DNA from: JACDAN01 sp035776735
GTDB lineage: Bacteria > Actinomycetota > Thermoleophilia > Gaiellales > Gaiellaceae
Direction of reading: 5' to 3'
Assembly (NCBI GenBank): GCA_035776735.1
Contig: DASSSO010000141.1
Coordinates: 1 to 44,661, forward strand
Length of the DNA stretch: 44,661 bases
In this document: positions 30,169 to 37,328 of the stretch, piece after piece
Numbering within the stretch: the first letter of the stretch is position 1
Layout: each line of letters starts with the position of its first letter
Translations under genes and position numbers: made by a program
Notes under the pieces: generated by a model
Databases searched by the model: none
What the model was told of the DNA's origin: nothing
The model's input: the letters and a program-made list of their open reading frames with translations, nothing else

Positions 30169-31286
30169 ACGGGCGAGAGCGGAAGCAAGTCCTCGAGCGG
30201 TGTGTACTCGAGGCCGTGCGCTTCGGCGACCGCCTCGTAGGTGATCCGTCCGTCGAGGACGTTCACCCCGCGCGCGAGCGCCCGGTCGCGCGCAATCGCC
30301 TCGCGCAGCCCGCAGCCCGCGATCGTCTCGACGTACGGCAGAGTGGCGTTCGTCAGCGCCTTCGTGGACGTGATCGGCACGGCGCCTGGCATGTTGGCGA
30401 CGCAGTAGTGGATTACCCCGTCGACGACGAAGACCGGCTCCGAGTGCGTGGTCGGACGCGAGGTCTCCACGCAGCCGCCCTGGTCGATGGCAACGTCGGC
30501 GACGACGGCCCCCTCCTTCATCCCCTTGACCATCTCGCGCGTGATCAGCTTGGGGGCGAGCGCGCCGGGGATCAGGACGGCGCCGACGACGAGATCCGCC
30601 TCGGCGACGGACTCCTCGATCTGCAGCGCGTTCGACATCAGAAGCGTGACGCGGGCGCCCAGCACCTCCTCGAGGTGGCGCATCCGGTCGATCGAGCGCT
30701 CGAGGATCGTCACCTCGGCGCCGAGGCCGAGCGCGATCACGGCCGCGTTGTAGCCGACCATCCCGCCGCCGATCACGACCGCCTTGCCAGGCGCCACGCC
30801 CGGGACCCCGCCCAGCAGCAGCCCGCGCCCGCCGCGCGGCTTCTCGAGGAACGTCGCACCGGCCTGTGAGGCCAGCCGGCCTGCGATCTCGCTCATCGGC
30901 GCCAGCAGGGGCAGCGCGCGGTCGTCGGTCTCGACGGTCTCGTACGCGACGCACGCGGCGCCGCTCTCCATCAGCGCGCGCGTCAGCTCCTCGCTCGCCG
31001 CGAGATGGAGGTACGTGAAGAGGATCTGGCCCTCGCGCAGCCGCCCGAACTCCTCGGGCAGCGGCTCCTTGACCTTGAGGACGAGCTCCGACTCCCAGAC
31101 CTCCTCCACGGAGCCGATCCGCGCTCCGACGCCCCTGTACGCCTCGTCGGGGAAAGCGCTCCCCTCGCCCGCGCCCTGCTCGACGACGACGCCGTGGCCG
31201 TAACGGGTGAGCTCCAGCGCGCCGGCGGGGGTGAGCGCGACACGGTACTCGTCCTGCTTGATCTCCTTGGCGACGCCGACGTTCAT
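30165..31286 (-). CDS. ald: Alanine dehydrogenase
   Basis: The enzyme reversibly deaminates L-alanine to pyruvate with NAD. The protein begins VGVAKEIKQDEYRVALTPAG, holds the substrate-binding LVLKVKEPLPEEF and FTYLHLAAS segments, the Rossmann loop VVIGGGMVGYNAA, and the C-terminal HSEPVFVVDGVIHYCVANMP and AVPITSTKALTNATLPY. The 373 residues match the family. It is the last gene of a minus-strand run with the aldo/keto reductase, DUF3866 and M20 peptidase genes. This fits peptide uptake and amino-acid use feeding pyruvate to PPDK. Confidence 0.95.
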   Translation of the reverse strand: MNVGVAKEIKQDEYRVALTPAGALELTRYGHGVVVEQGAGEGSAFPDEAYRGVGARIGSVEEVWESELVLKVKEPLPEEFGRLREGQILFTYLHLAASEELTRALMESGAACVAYETVETDDRALPLLAPMSEIAGRLASQAGATFLEKPRGGRGLLLGGVPGVAPGKAVVIGGGMVGYNAAVIALGLGAEVTILERSIDRMRHLEEVLGARVTLLMSNALQIEESVAEADLVVGAVLIPGALAPKLITREMVKGMKEGAVVADVAIDQGGCVETSRPTTHSEPVFVVDGVIHYCVANMPGAVPITSTKALTNATLPYVETIAGCGLREAIARDRALARGVNVLDGRITYEAVAEAHGLEYTPLEDLLPLSPV

Positions 31287-31304
31287 CCGGGCGGATTATC
31301 GCGA

Positions 31305-32081
31305 TTACGTGCCTGCGAGCCGCTCCACCAGGCGTCGCTCGTCCGGCCCGAACCACGGCGGCTCGCCCGCCGCCGCGTTCTCGGCGGCGTGCATCGGGTT
31401 GCGGGTCGCCGGGATCACGGCGTCCACGCGCTCGTCCGAGAGCGCCCACTTGAGCAGCGCCTGAGGCCAGGTCTCGACGCCGAAGTCGCGCAGCGGCTCC
31501 AAGGCGTTCGGCTCGGGCCGGTGACGCACCAGCTCGCCCTGCCCGAGCGGGCGCATGACGATGACCGCGATCCCGAGCTCGGCCGCCAGCGGCAGCAGCT
31601 CCCGCTCGCACTCGCGCTCCACGGGGTTGAAGGGAAGCTGCACGGTCGCTACGCGCCGAGTCCGCATCGCCTCCGCCAGCTCGGAGAAGGCCGACGAGGC
31701 GTAGTGGGTCACGCCGATCCGGCCGATGCGGCCCGCGCCTCGCTCCTCCTCGAGCCCGGGGAGGTGCTCGCGCCAGGAGACGAGGTTGTGGACCTGCTCG
31801 ACGTCCACCCGGCCGAACCACCGCAATTGGTCCGCGAGCTGGGCGCGGCCCTCCTCGACCGTCGACGCCCAGATCTTCGTCGCCACGACGACCTGCTCGC
31901 GACGAGCTTCGAGCGCCGAGGCGAGCGATCGCTCCGCCCGCCCGTACATCGGAGATGAGTCGAACAGCCGCGTGCCGGCCGCGAGCGCCGCCCCGACGAC
32001 CTCCCGCGCCAGCTCCTCGTCGCCGTCAAACGTGTTCCAGGTCCCGAGGCCGACGACGGGACCGAGCTTACGTGCCTCCAT
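31305..32081 (-). CDS. Aldo/keto reductase
   Basis: The 258-residue TIM-barrel protein begins MEARKLGPVVGLGTWNTFDGD. It has the family's catalytic Asp/Tyr region (LFDSSPMYGRAERSLASAL), the Lys strand (VVVATKIWASTVEEG), and late LPFNPVERECERELLPLAAE with a basic cofactor region. It would reduce aldehydes or ketones with NADPH; the substrate is unknown. The ATG at 32079-32081 overlaps the stop of the DUF3866 gene by one base (TGATG), so translation is coupled. Confidence 0.85.
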   Translation of the reverse strand: MEARKLGPVVGLGTWNTFDGDEELAREVVGAALAAGTRLFDSSPMYGRAERSLASALEARREQVVVATKIWASTVEEGRAQLADQLRWFGRVDVEQVHNLVSWREHLPGLEEERGAGRIGRIGVTHYASSAFSELAEAMRTRRVATVQLPFNPVERECERELLPLAAELGIAVIVMRPLGQGELVRHRPEPNALEPLRDFGVETWPQALLKWALSDERVDAVIPATRNPMHAAENAAAGEPPWFGPDERRLVERLAGT

Positions 32082-33067
32082 CAGGCGGCGTGCGTTTCCC
32101 GGGCCACCTCTCCCGCCGCGTACGCGCACATGAAGAAGCACGGATCGTCCTCGAGGCGGCGGCCCATGTGGGACATCGGGAGCCGGGCGCACTCCTCGTG
32201 CCAGCCCTCGACGTCGACCTCCTCGCGCGGGTCGAGCCACTCCGGGGCCTCCAGACGGCGCGGCCACGCGATCGTGACGCTTCCGAGGCAGAGGCCGAGG
32301 ATCGCCCGCACATGGTGCGAGACGCCGAGGTGCCGCTCCCGGCGGTCCGCCTCCGAGGCGCGCACGGCAAGGATCGGCGTGCCACCGAGCGCCGCGGCCG
32401 TGTTGGCGGCGACCGCGGCGGCGATGCCGCCGTGACCGAGCGCCGAGCCGGTCCCGACGATCCCGGGCCCGATCGCGCAGATGACGGCCTCGGACCCCTG
32501 CGCGGCGCACCAGGCCAGCGCCGACGCCGGCCCGACCGCCTGGACGTCGCCGTCCGTGCACGGCGAGGCGGCGACGGCGACCTCCAAGAGCCCTTCGCTC
32601 TTGAGTGCCTGCACCGTGTCCGACAGGGCCACTGGGAGGGCACCGCCGCCGAGCTGGACGTAGGCGACGCGGCGCACGCGGCGCATCCCCGCCCGCACGG
32701 GCGCGAGCTGGCTGTGGAGCGAGCAGCAGACGACCGGCATCCCGCTCAAGGTCTCCGCGAGCGTGCCCTCCTCCTCCACGTGCCGCGTGGCGCGCTGCAG
32801 GGGCGTGTAGGGAAGCGTCATCACGTGCGCGCCCTCCTCCGGCGGCGCAGCGAGCCCGCGCGTGAGGTTCGCATAGAGGACGTCGAACCCGCCCAAGCCG
32901 AGCTCGAGCTCGCGTGCCTGGACGTTGACGATCACCTCGTCGCCGATCTCGACCGGCCCGGTCAGGCGGGGATAGGCGACCGTCGGCGTCCCGTCGACCT
33001 CGAGCCGGACGAGGGTGTCGCGCTCCTCGGAGATCCCGGTGACCGTCCCGCGTCGCAGGCTAAGCAC
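32081..33067 (-). CDS. DUF3866 family protein
   Basis: The 328-residue protein matches my recollection of DUF3866: an N-terminal beta region (RRGTVTGISEERDTLVRLEV, then DEVIVNVQARELELGLGGFDVLYAN), HVMTLPYTPLQ, VVCCSLHSQLAPVRAG, YVQLGGGALPVALSDTV, GPGIVGTGSALGHGGIAAA and SHHVRAILGLCLG. Conserved Cys and His pairs suggest a catalytic or metal role, but no function is known. It overlaps the M20 peptidase stop by 8 bp and the aldo/keto reductase start by 1 bp. Confidence 0.8.
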   Translation of the reverse strand: MLSLRRGTVTGISEERDTLVRLEVDGTPTVAYPRLTGPVEIGDEVIVNVQARELELGLGGFDVLYANLTRGLAAPPEEGAHVMTLPYTPLQRATRHVEEEGTLAETLSGMPVVCCSLHSQLAPVRAGMRRVRRVAYVQLGGGALPVALSDTVQALKSEGLLEVAVAASPCTDGDVQAVGPASALAWCAAQGSEAVICAIGPGIVGTGSALGHGGIAAAVAANTAAALGGTPILAVRASEADRRERHLGVSHHVRAILGLCLGSVTIAWPRRLEAPEWLDPREEVDVEGWHEECARLPMSHMGRRLEDDPCFFMCAYAAGEVARETHAA

Positions 33068-34202
33068 TGCGCGCCGGGCCCTCGAGGGCCACGTCGACCA
33101 GGGCGAGCGTGACGTCGACCATCCGCTCGAGGTCGGCGACCGCGATGTGCTCGTCCGGCGTGTGGATCTCCATCATTCCGTTCGCGAGGTTCACGCACGC
33201 CTTGCCGCGCTCGTTGAAGACGTTGGCGTCGGCTCCCCCGCCCGTGAGGCCGAGTCGCGGCTCGACCCCGGCGCGCCGTAGCGCCGCGCACGCGAGCGCG
33301 ACGGGCAGGTCGCCGCGGCCGAAGCGGTAGCCGCGATAGCTCTCCTGGACCGTCACCTCCGCTTCGCACTGCTCGAGCGCGGCCGCGAACGTGATCGTCT
33401 CGAGGATCTCGCGAACGAGATCCGCCAGCTTCTCCTCGGCGTGCGACCGCACGTCGATCGAGAACGAGCACCGGTCGGGCACGATGTTCTTCGCGGTCCC
33501 GCCCTGGATCAGCCCGACGTTCGCGGTCGTCTCGTCGTCGAGGCGGCCAAGCCGGAGATCGGCCACGGCGCGTGCGGCTGCCGCGATCGCGGAGCGGCCC
33601 TCCTCGGGCGCCATGCCCGCATGGGCGGCCCGCCCGCGGACGACAGCCTCGATCTGCCGCGCGTACGGCGCACCCAGGACCACCTCCCCGATCGGCGCGC
33701 CCTGGTCGTAGACGAAGCCGATGTCCGCATGCAGTCGGGAGGCGTCGAACGCCTTGGCGCCCTGCAGGCCGACCTCTTCCTTCGGCGTGAAGAGCAGCTC
33801 GATGCCGGCGTGCGGGCGGTTCTGCTCCAGGATCCGGCCGGCGGCCACGACCATCGCCGCGACCGCCGCCTTGTTGTCGGCGCCGAGGATCGTGCCGCCC
33901 GCGTTCCGGACGACGCCGTCCTCCACGACCGGGTCGAGCGGGCCTGTCGGCGGCACCGTGTCGAGGTGCGCGCAGAGGAAGATCGGGACGCCGCCGTTCT
34001 CGGAGGTCGCGTGGATCCGCGCGAGCAGGTTGCCCGCGTTGGAGCCGATCCGGGCGCCGGCGTCGTCCTCCTGAACCTCGAGGCCGAGCCCCTCGAGTTG
34101 CGCGCGGACCCGGTCGGCGACCTCGCGCTCCTCCCCCGGCGGGCTCGGGATCGCCGCCAGCTCGGTGAAGAGGGCCAGGACGTCCGGCGCAGGGGTCGGC
34201 AT
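33060..34202 (-). CDS. M20-family metallopeptidase (PepT-like)
   Basis: The 380-residue protein has the co-catalytic zinc site of M20 aminopeptidases: CAHLDTVPPTG (His, catalytic Asp two residues later), GADNKAAVAAMV (bridging Asp), TPKEEVGLQGAKAF (general-base Glu and ligand Glu) and a late EIHTPDEHI histidine. A lid/dimerisation domain lies between about 185 and 295 (AAHAGMAPEEGRSAI). It should be a cytosolic tripeptidase or related amidohydrolase. It leads the run peptidase-DUF3866-AKR-ald, possibly after the 30-residue peptide at 34242-34334. Confidence 0.85.
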   Translation of the reverse strand: MPTPAPDVLALFTELAAIPSPPGEEREVADRVRAQLEGLGLEVQEDDAGARIGSNAGNLLARIHATSENGGVPIFLCAHLDTVPPTGPLDPVVEDGVVRNAGGTILGADNKAAVAAMVVAAGRILEQNRPHAGIELLFTPKEEVGLQGAKAFDASRLHADIGFVYDQGAPIGEVVLGAPYARQIEAVVRGRAAHAGMAPEEGRSAIAAAARAVADLRLGRLDDETTANVGLIQGGTAKNIVPDRCSFSIDVRSHAEEKLADLVREILETITFAAALEQCEAEVTVQESYRGYRFGRGDLPVALACAALRRAGVEPRLGLTGGGADANVFNERGKACVNLANGMMEIHTPDEHIAVADLERMVDVTLALVDVALEGPARSA

Positions 34203-34241
34203 GTGCCGAATCCTAGGAGTCCCGAGCGCCTCCCGTCCGGC

Positions 34242-34334
34242 CTAGTCGGCCCAGAGGGTTCCCGTCATCACCTGCAGCACGACGATGACGATCACGACGC
34301 AGACGAGGATGACGACGAGGGTCCTGCGGGTCAT
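34242..34334 (-). CDS. Tiny membrane peptide (30 aa)
   Basis: ATG 34332-34334 opens a frame whose product is basic at the start (TRRT), almost entirely hydrophobic in the middle (LVVILVCVVIVIVVLQVM) and ends TGTLWAD. It has the size and shape of small single-helix membrane proteins. No ribosome binding site is seen. It lies 39 bp upstream of the M20 peptidase start on the same strand. Coding is plausible but not proved. Confidence 0.4.
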   Translation of the reverse strand: MTRRTLVVILVCVVIVIVVLQVMTGTLWAD

Positions 34335-34530
34335 CTGGCGCCACGTTCGCACATGCCGGGTTGACCGACAAGATGGCTAGAGCGGCCATGTCTGCGCTCG
34401 TGTGTGCGCGCGCGGGGCCGGACGGATACGAGTCCGTCTCGAGCCCGTGCCGAAACAGAAACGCCGCTCGGGGAGAGGCCGTGGCGGCCGCTACGTTGCC
34501 TCGAATGTCAACCCGAGGAGTGATCTGTCC

Positions 34531-35139
34531 ATGAACCGCTGCTTATGGATCGCCGTTCTCGCGCTCTCGGTCTCGTTCCTCGCCGCCACCCCGGCGAGCG
34601 CGAGCGGCGAGAGCGCCGGCGGCGCGGACATCTGCGCGTGCTTCGACCCGCCGCCACCGCCACCACCGCCGCCACCGCCACCCCCGCCGCCACCCCCGCC
34701 GCCTCCGCCGCCACCGCCGCCGGACATGAGCGGGGAGCTCTGGGTCGGCGGGTTCTCCACGGAGTCCTCGGGGCTCACGTTCTTCGGGACGACCCGCTGC
34801 AAGACGCAGACGTTCACGCAGCACTACACCCAGGCCGGGCTCTACGACGTCCTGACCTACAAGGGGATGTTCCGCGTCTGCTACCGACACGGGAACGGGA
34901 TCGTCTCGATCTCCGACATCCACGGCGACGCGACCTGGACGCGCTTCCCGTGGAACTGGAAGGGCAACGACGCCGGCTACCCGTACGGCGTCCGGTACGC
35001 GCGGAGAGCGGACTTCCACTACCGGGGCACGGCCGCGATCTGCATCTTCACCTACGGCTGCGGCCCGAGCAGGCACCCCTGGGTGCGGCTCACGTTCTAC
35101 GACAACAACACGATGACGAGGTCGTCCGGCGTCAGCTGA
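34531..35139 (+). CDS. Secreted protein with a 25-proline tract
   Basis: ATG 34531 follows a ribosome binding site (GAGGAG) at about 11 bases. The product has a signal peptide (CLWIAVLALSVSFLAATPASA), a short linker with two cysteines (GGADICACFD), 25 uninterrupted prolines (34648-34722), and a ~135-residue folded domain rich in aromatic residues. That domain includes FFGTTRCKTQTFTQHYTQAG, FRVCYRHGNG and AAICIFTYGCGPS. The proline rod would project the domain from the cell surface or span the wall. I recognise no family for the C-terminal domain. Confidence 0.75.
   Translation: MNRCLWIAVLALSVSFLAATPASASGESAGGADICACFDPPPPPPPPPPPPPPPPPPPPPPPPPDMSGELWVGGFSTESSGLTFFGTTRCKTQTFTQHYTQAGLYDVLTYKGMFRVCYRHGNGIVSISDIHGDATWTRFPWNWKGNDAGYPYGVRYARRADFHYRGTAAICIFTYGCGPSRHPWVRLTFYDNNTMTRSSGVS
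34648..34722 (+). repeat. CCN proline-codon tract
   Basis: There are 25 successive proline codons: mostly CCG, with several CCA, two CCC and one CCT. The mixture of third bases argues that the run is kept for the protein rather than being a simple DNA repeat, although slippage could change its length. Translation of such a run needs elongation factor P. Confidence 0.9.
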
Positions 35140-35153
35140 GGCGCGTCGCGGCC

Positions 35154-36806
35154 TTACGCGGGGACTCGGGCGGGCGCGGCGGCGCCCGTCCGTGCCCTGG
35201 ACCGCTCGACTGCCGCGCCGATGAACTCGCGGAAGAGCGGCGCCGGCCGCGTTGGCCGGGACTTGAACTCCGGGTGGAACTGGCTCGCGACGAACCAGGG
35301 GTGGTCGGGCAGCTCGATGATCTCGACGAGCCGGCCCTCCTGGTACGTCCCCGAGACGACGAGCCCCGCCTCCTCGAGCGCGGGCCGGAAGTGGTTGTTG
35401 ACCTCGTACCGGTGCCGGTGCCGCTCGGCGACCACGGGCTCGCCGTAGACCTCGCGGGTGCGGGTGCCCTCGGCGAGCTCGACCGCCTGCGCGCCGAGCC
35501 GCATCGTGCCGCCGAGATCCTCGACCTCCTTCTGCTCGGGGAGCAGGTCGATGACCGGGTACGGCGTCTCCGGGTCCATCTCCGTCGAGTTCGCGCCCTC
35601 GAGCCCGACGACGTGCCTGGCGAACTCCGAGATCGCGACATGCATGCCTAGGCAAATGCCGAGGTACGGGATCTGCCGTTCGCGCGCGACGCGGCAGGCC
35701 ATGATCTTCCCCTCCCACCCGCGCGACCCGAAGCCGCCGGGAACCAGCACGCCGTCGATCTCGGCGAGCTGCTCCTCGAGCTCCTCGAGCGAGGCTCCTT
35801 CCGCGTCGACCCAGCGGACGCGGACGGTGGCGCCGTGGTGGATGCCGGCGTGCTTCAGCGCCTCGTGCACCGAGAGGTAGGCGTCGTGGAGCTGGACGTA
35901 CTTGCCGACGAGCGCGATCTCGACCGTCTCGTCGAGCGCCTTGATGCGGCTCGTGAGGTCGAGCCACTCGCCGAGCTCGGCCTCGACATCGGGCAGGCCG
36001 AGCTTCTCGACGACGAGCCGGTCGAGACCCTCCTCCTGCAGCGCGGACGGCACGAGGTACACGTCGGGAACGTCCCGGTTCACGACCACGGCCTCGGGGT
36101 CGATGTCGGCGAAGAGCGCGATCTTGTCCCGGAGGTCGCGGTTCAGCGGCTCGGTCGAGCGGCAGACCACGATGTCCGGATGGATACCGATGCGCCGCAG
36201 CTCGTTCACGGAGTGCTGCGTCGGCTTCGTCTTCAGCTCGCCGGCCGAGTCCACGAACGGCACGTACGTGACGTGGATGTACATCACGTTCTCCGGCCCG
36301 GCCTCGCGACGGAACTGGCGGATCGCCTCGAGGAACGGCAGCGACTCGATGTCGCCGACCGTCCCTCCGACCTCGCTGATGACCACGTCCGTGTCCGTCG
36401 CCTCGGCCACGCGCCGGATCCGGTCCTTGATCTCGTTCGTGATGTGCGGGATCACCTGGACCGTCGAGCCGAGGTACTCGCCCTTGCGCTCCTTGCGCAG
36501 CACCGAGTACCAGATCGAGCCCGACGTGTGGTTCGCGTTGCGGGAGAGGTTCTCGTCGATGAAGCGCTCGTAGTGCCCGATGTCGAGGTCGGTCTCGGCC
36601 CCGTCCTCCGTGACGAACACCTCGCCGTGCTGGAAGGGGCTCATCGTCCCCGGATCGACGTTCAGGTACGGGTCGAACTTCTGCACCTGCACCTTCAGGC
36701 CGCGCGCCTTCAGCAGGCGGCCGAGGGAGGCGGCGGTGATGCCCTTTCCCAGTGACGAGACCACGCCGCCCGTGATGAAGACGTACTTGGGCGGCCGGTC
36801 CCTCAA
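35154..36806 (-). CDS. pyrG: CTP synthase
   Basis: The enzyme makes CTP from UTP, ATP and glutamine-derived ammonia. The 550 residues show the N-terminal synthase domain (YVFITGGVVSSLGKGITAAS, KFDPYLNVDPGTMSPFQHGE, VFVTEDGAETDLDIGHYERF) and the C-terminal class I glutaminase with the nucleophile in GICLGMHVAI and the oxyanion segment LVPGGFGSRG. It is the last gene of a long minus-strand operon. Its start overlaps the end of the glycosyltransferase remnant by 4 bp (ATGA type). Confidence 0.97.
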   Translation of the reverse strand: MRDRPPKYVFITGGVVSSLGKGITAASLGRLLKARGLKVQVQKFDPYLNVDPGTMSPFQHGEVFVTEDGAETDLDIGHYERFIDENLSRNANHTSGSIWYSVLRKERKGEYLGSTVQVIPHITNEIKDRIRRVAEATDTDVVISEVGGTVGDIESLPFLEAIRQFRREAGPENVMYIHVTYVPFVDSAGELKTKPTQHSVNELRRIGIHPDIVVCRSTEPLNRDLRDKIALFADIDPEAVVVNRDVPDVYLVPSALQEEGLDRLVVEKLGLPDVEAELGEWLDLTSRIKALDETVEIALVGKYVQLHDAYLSVHEALKHAGIHHGATVRVRWVDAEGASLEELEEQLAEIDGVLVPGGFGSRGWEGKIMACRVARERQIPYLGICLGMHVAISEFARHVVGLEGANSTEMDPETPYPVIDLLPEQKEVEDLGGTMRLGAQAVELAEGTRTREVYGEPVVAERHRHRYEVNNHFRPALEEAGLVVSGTYQEGRLVEIIELPDHPWFVASQFHPEFKSRPTRPAPLFREFIGAAVERSRARTGAAAPARVPA

Positions 36807-37045
36807 GGCCGGCGCCCCAACCTGTCGATCTGCGAGAGGCCCGGCGTGCGTTCGATCAGCTCGCCCAGCGAGCGGCGTTCACCGAGGACCGTGAGCCCGG
36901 CCCGCGCCCCGATCGCCAGCCACCTGCCCCGTTCCGTGAGTCGACTCACGGAACTCAAGCCTAGCATCGCGCCCAGCGCGTTCGATCCCGCGTCACCCAG
37001 CATCGCCCTCTCGCGAAGATCGTAGGGCAGCAGGAGGACGGCGAC
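36803..37045 (-). pseudogene. C-terminal fragment of a MraY/WecA-like glycosyltransferase
   Basis: The frame reads AVLLLPYDLRERAMLGDAGS, then NALGAMLGLSSVSRL and ends LIERTPGLSQIDRLGRRP. The GDAGSNALGA motif belongs to the polyprenyl-phosphate sugar-1-phosphate transferase family (MraY/WecA-like), normally around 300 residues with ten membrane helices. Only about 80 residues remain, with a possible restart ATG at 37001-37003. Upstream, the sequence changes into a steA N terminus in another frame. This looks like a deletion joint or a misassembly rather than a working gene. Confidence 0.65.
36931..36954. repeat. 24-bp perfect palindrome
   Basis: GTTCCGTGAGTC is followed directly by its exact reverse complement, so 24 bases form a perfect palindrome with no spacer. 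It is inside the glycosyltransferase remnant (codons for SSVSRLTERG), where such symmetry is not demanded by the protein. Confidence 0.7.
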
Positions 37046-37328
37046 TGAGCAGCTCGCCGTCGTCCTCGAACAGGTCGGCCCCGGGCGCGTCGACGAGATG
37101 GACGCCGCCGCGGACGAGCAGCAGCGGCCCGGGGTTCGGATAGCGCCCGGTCTGCGAGTCGGCGACGTTGACGACGACGCGCACGCCGGACTCGATCAGC
37201 TCCTCGGCCGACACCCGATCGAGGTCGGCGTGGTCGATGATCGCGATGTCGTCGGCAGAGAGCTGCCGGACGAGGTGCTTCGCCCGCCGGTCGAGTCTCG
37301 CGTGTCCCGAGTACTCGACGAAGCTCAT
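37046..37328 (-). pseudogene. N-terminal fragment of SteA-like protein
   Basis: The first ~94 codons match the start of SteA (Rv1697-type): RLDRRAKHLVRQLSADDIAI, then IDHADLDRVSAEELIESGV, VVVNVADSQTGRYPNPGPLL and LVDAPGADLFEDDGELL. SteA is normally about 370-400 residues and acts in cell-wall and septum processes beside the copper-transport protein MctB. Here the frame breaks near 37046 and stops soon after. Its ATG overlaps the recN stop by 4 bp, the expected operon arrangement (recN-steA-mctB-pyrG), so the start is authentic and the rest is missing. Confidence 0.7.

Noticed and set aside
34491..34817. Glycine-rich protein encoded opposite the proline tract
   Set aside because: A run of CCN codons always reads as GGN on the other strand; the rest of that frame has no start signals or domain.
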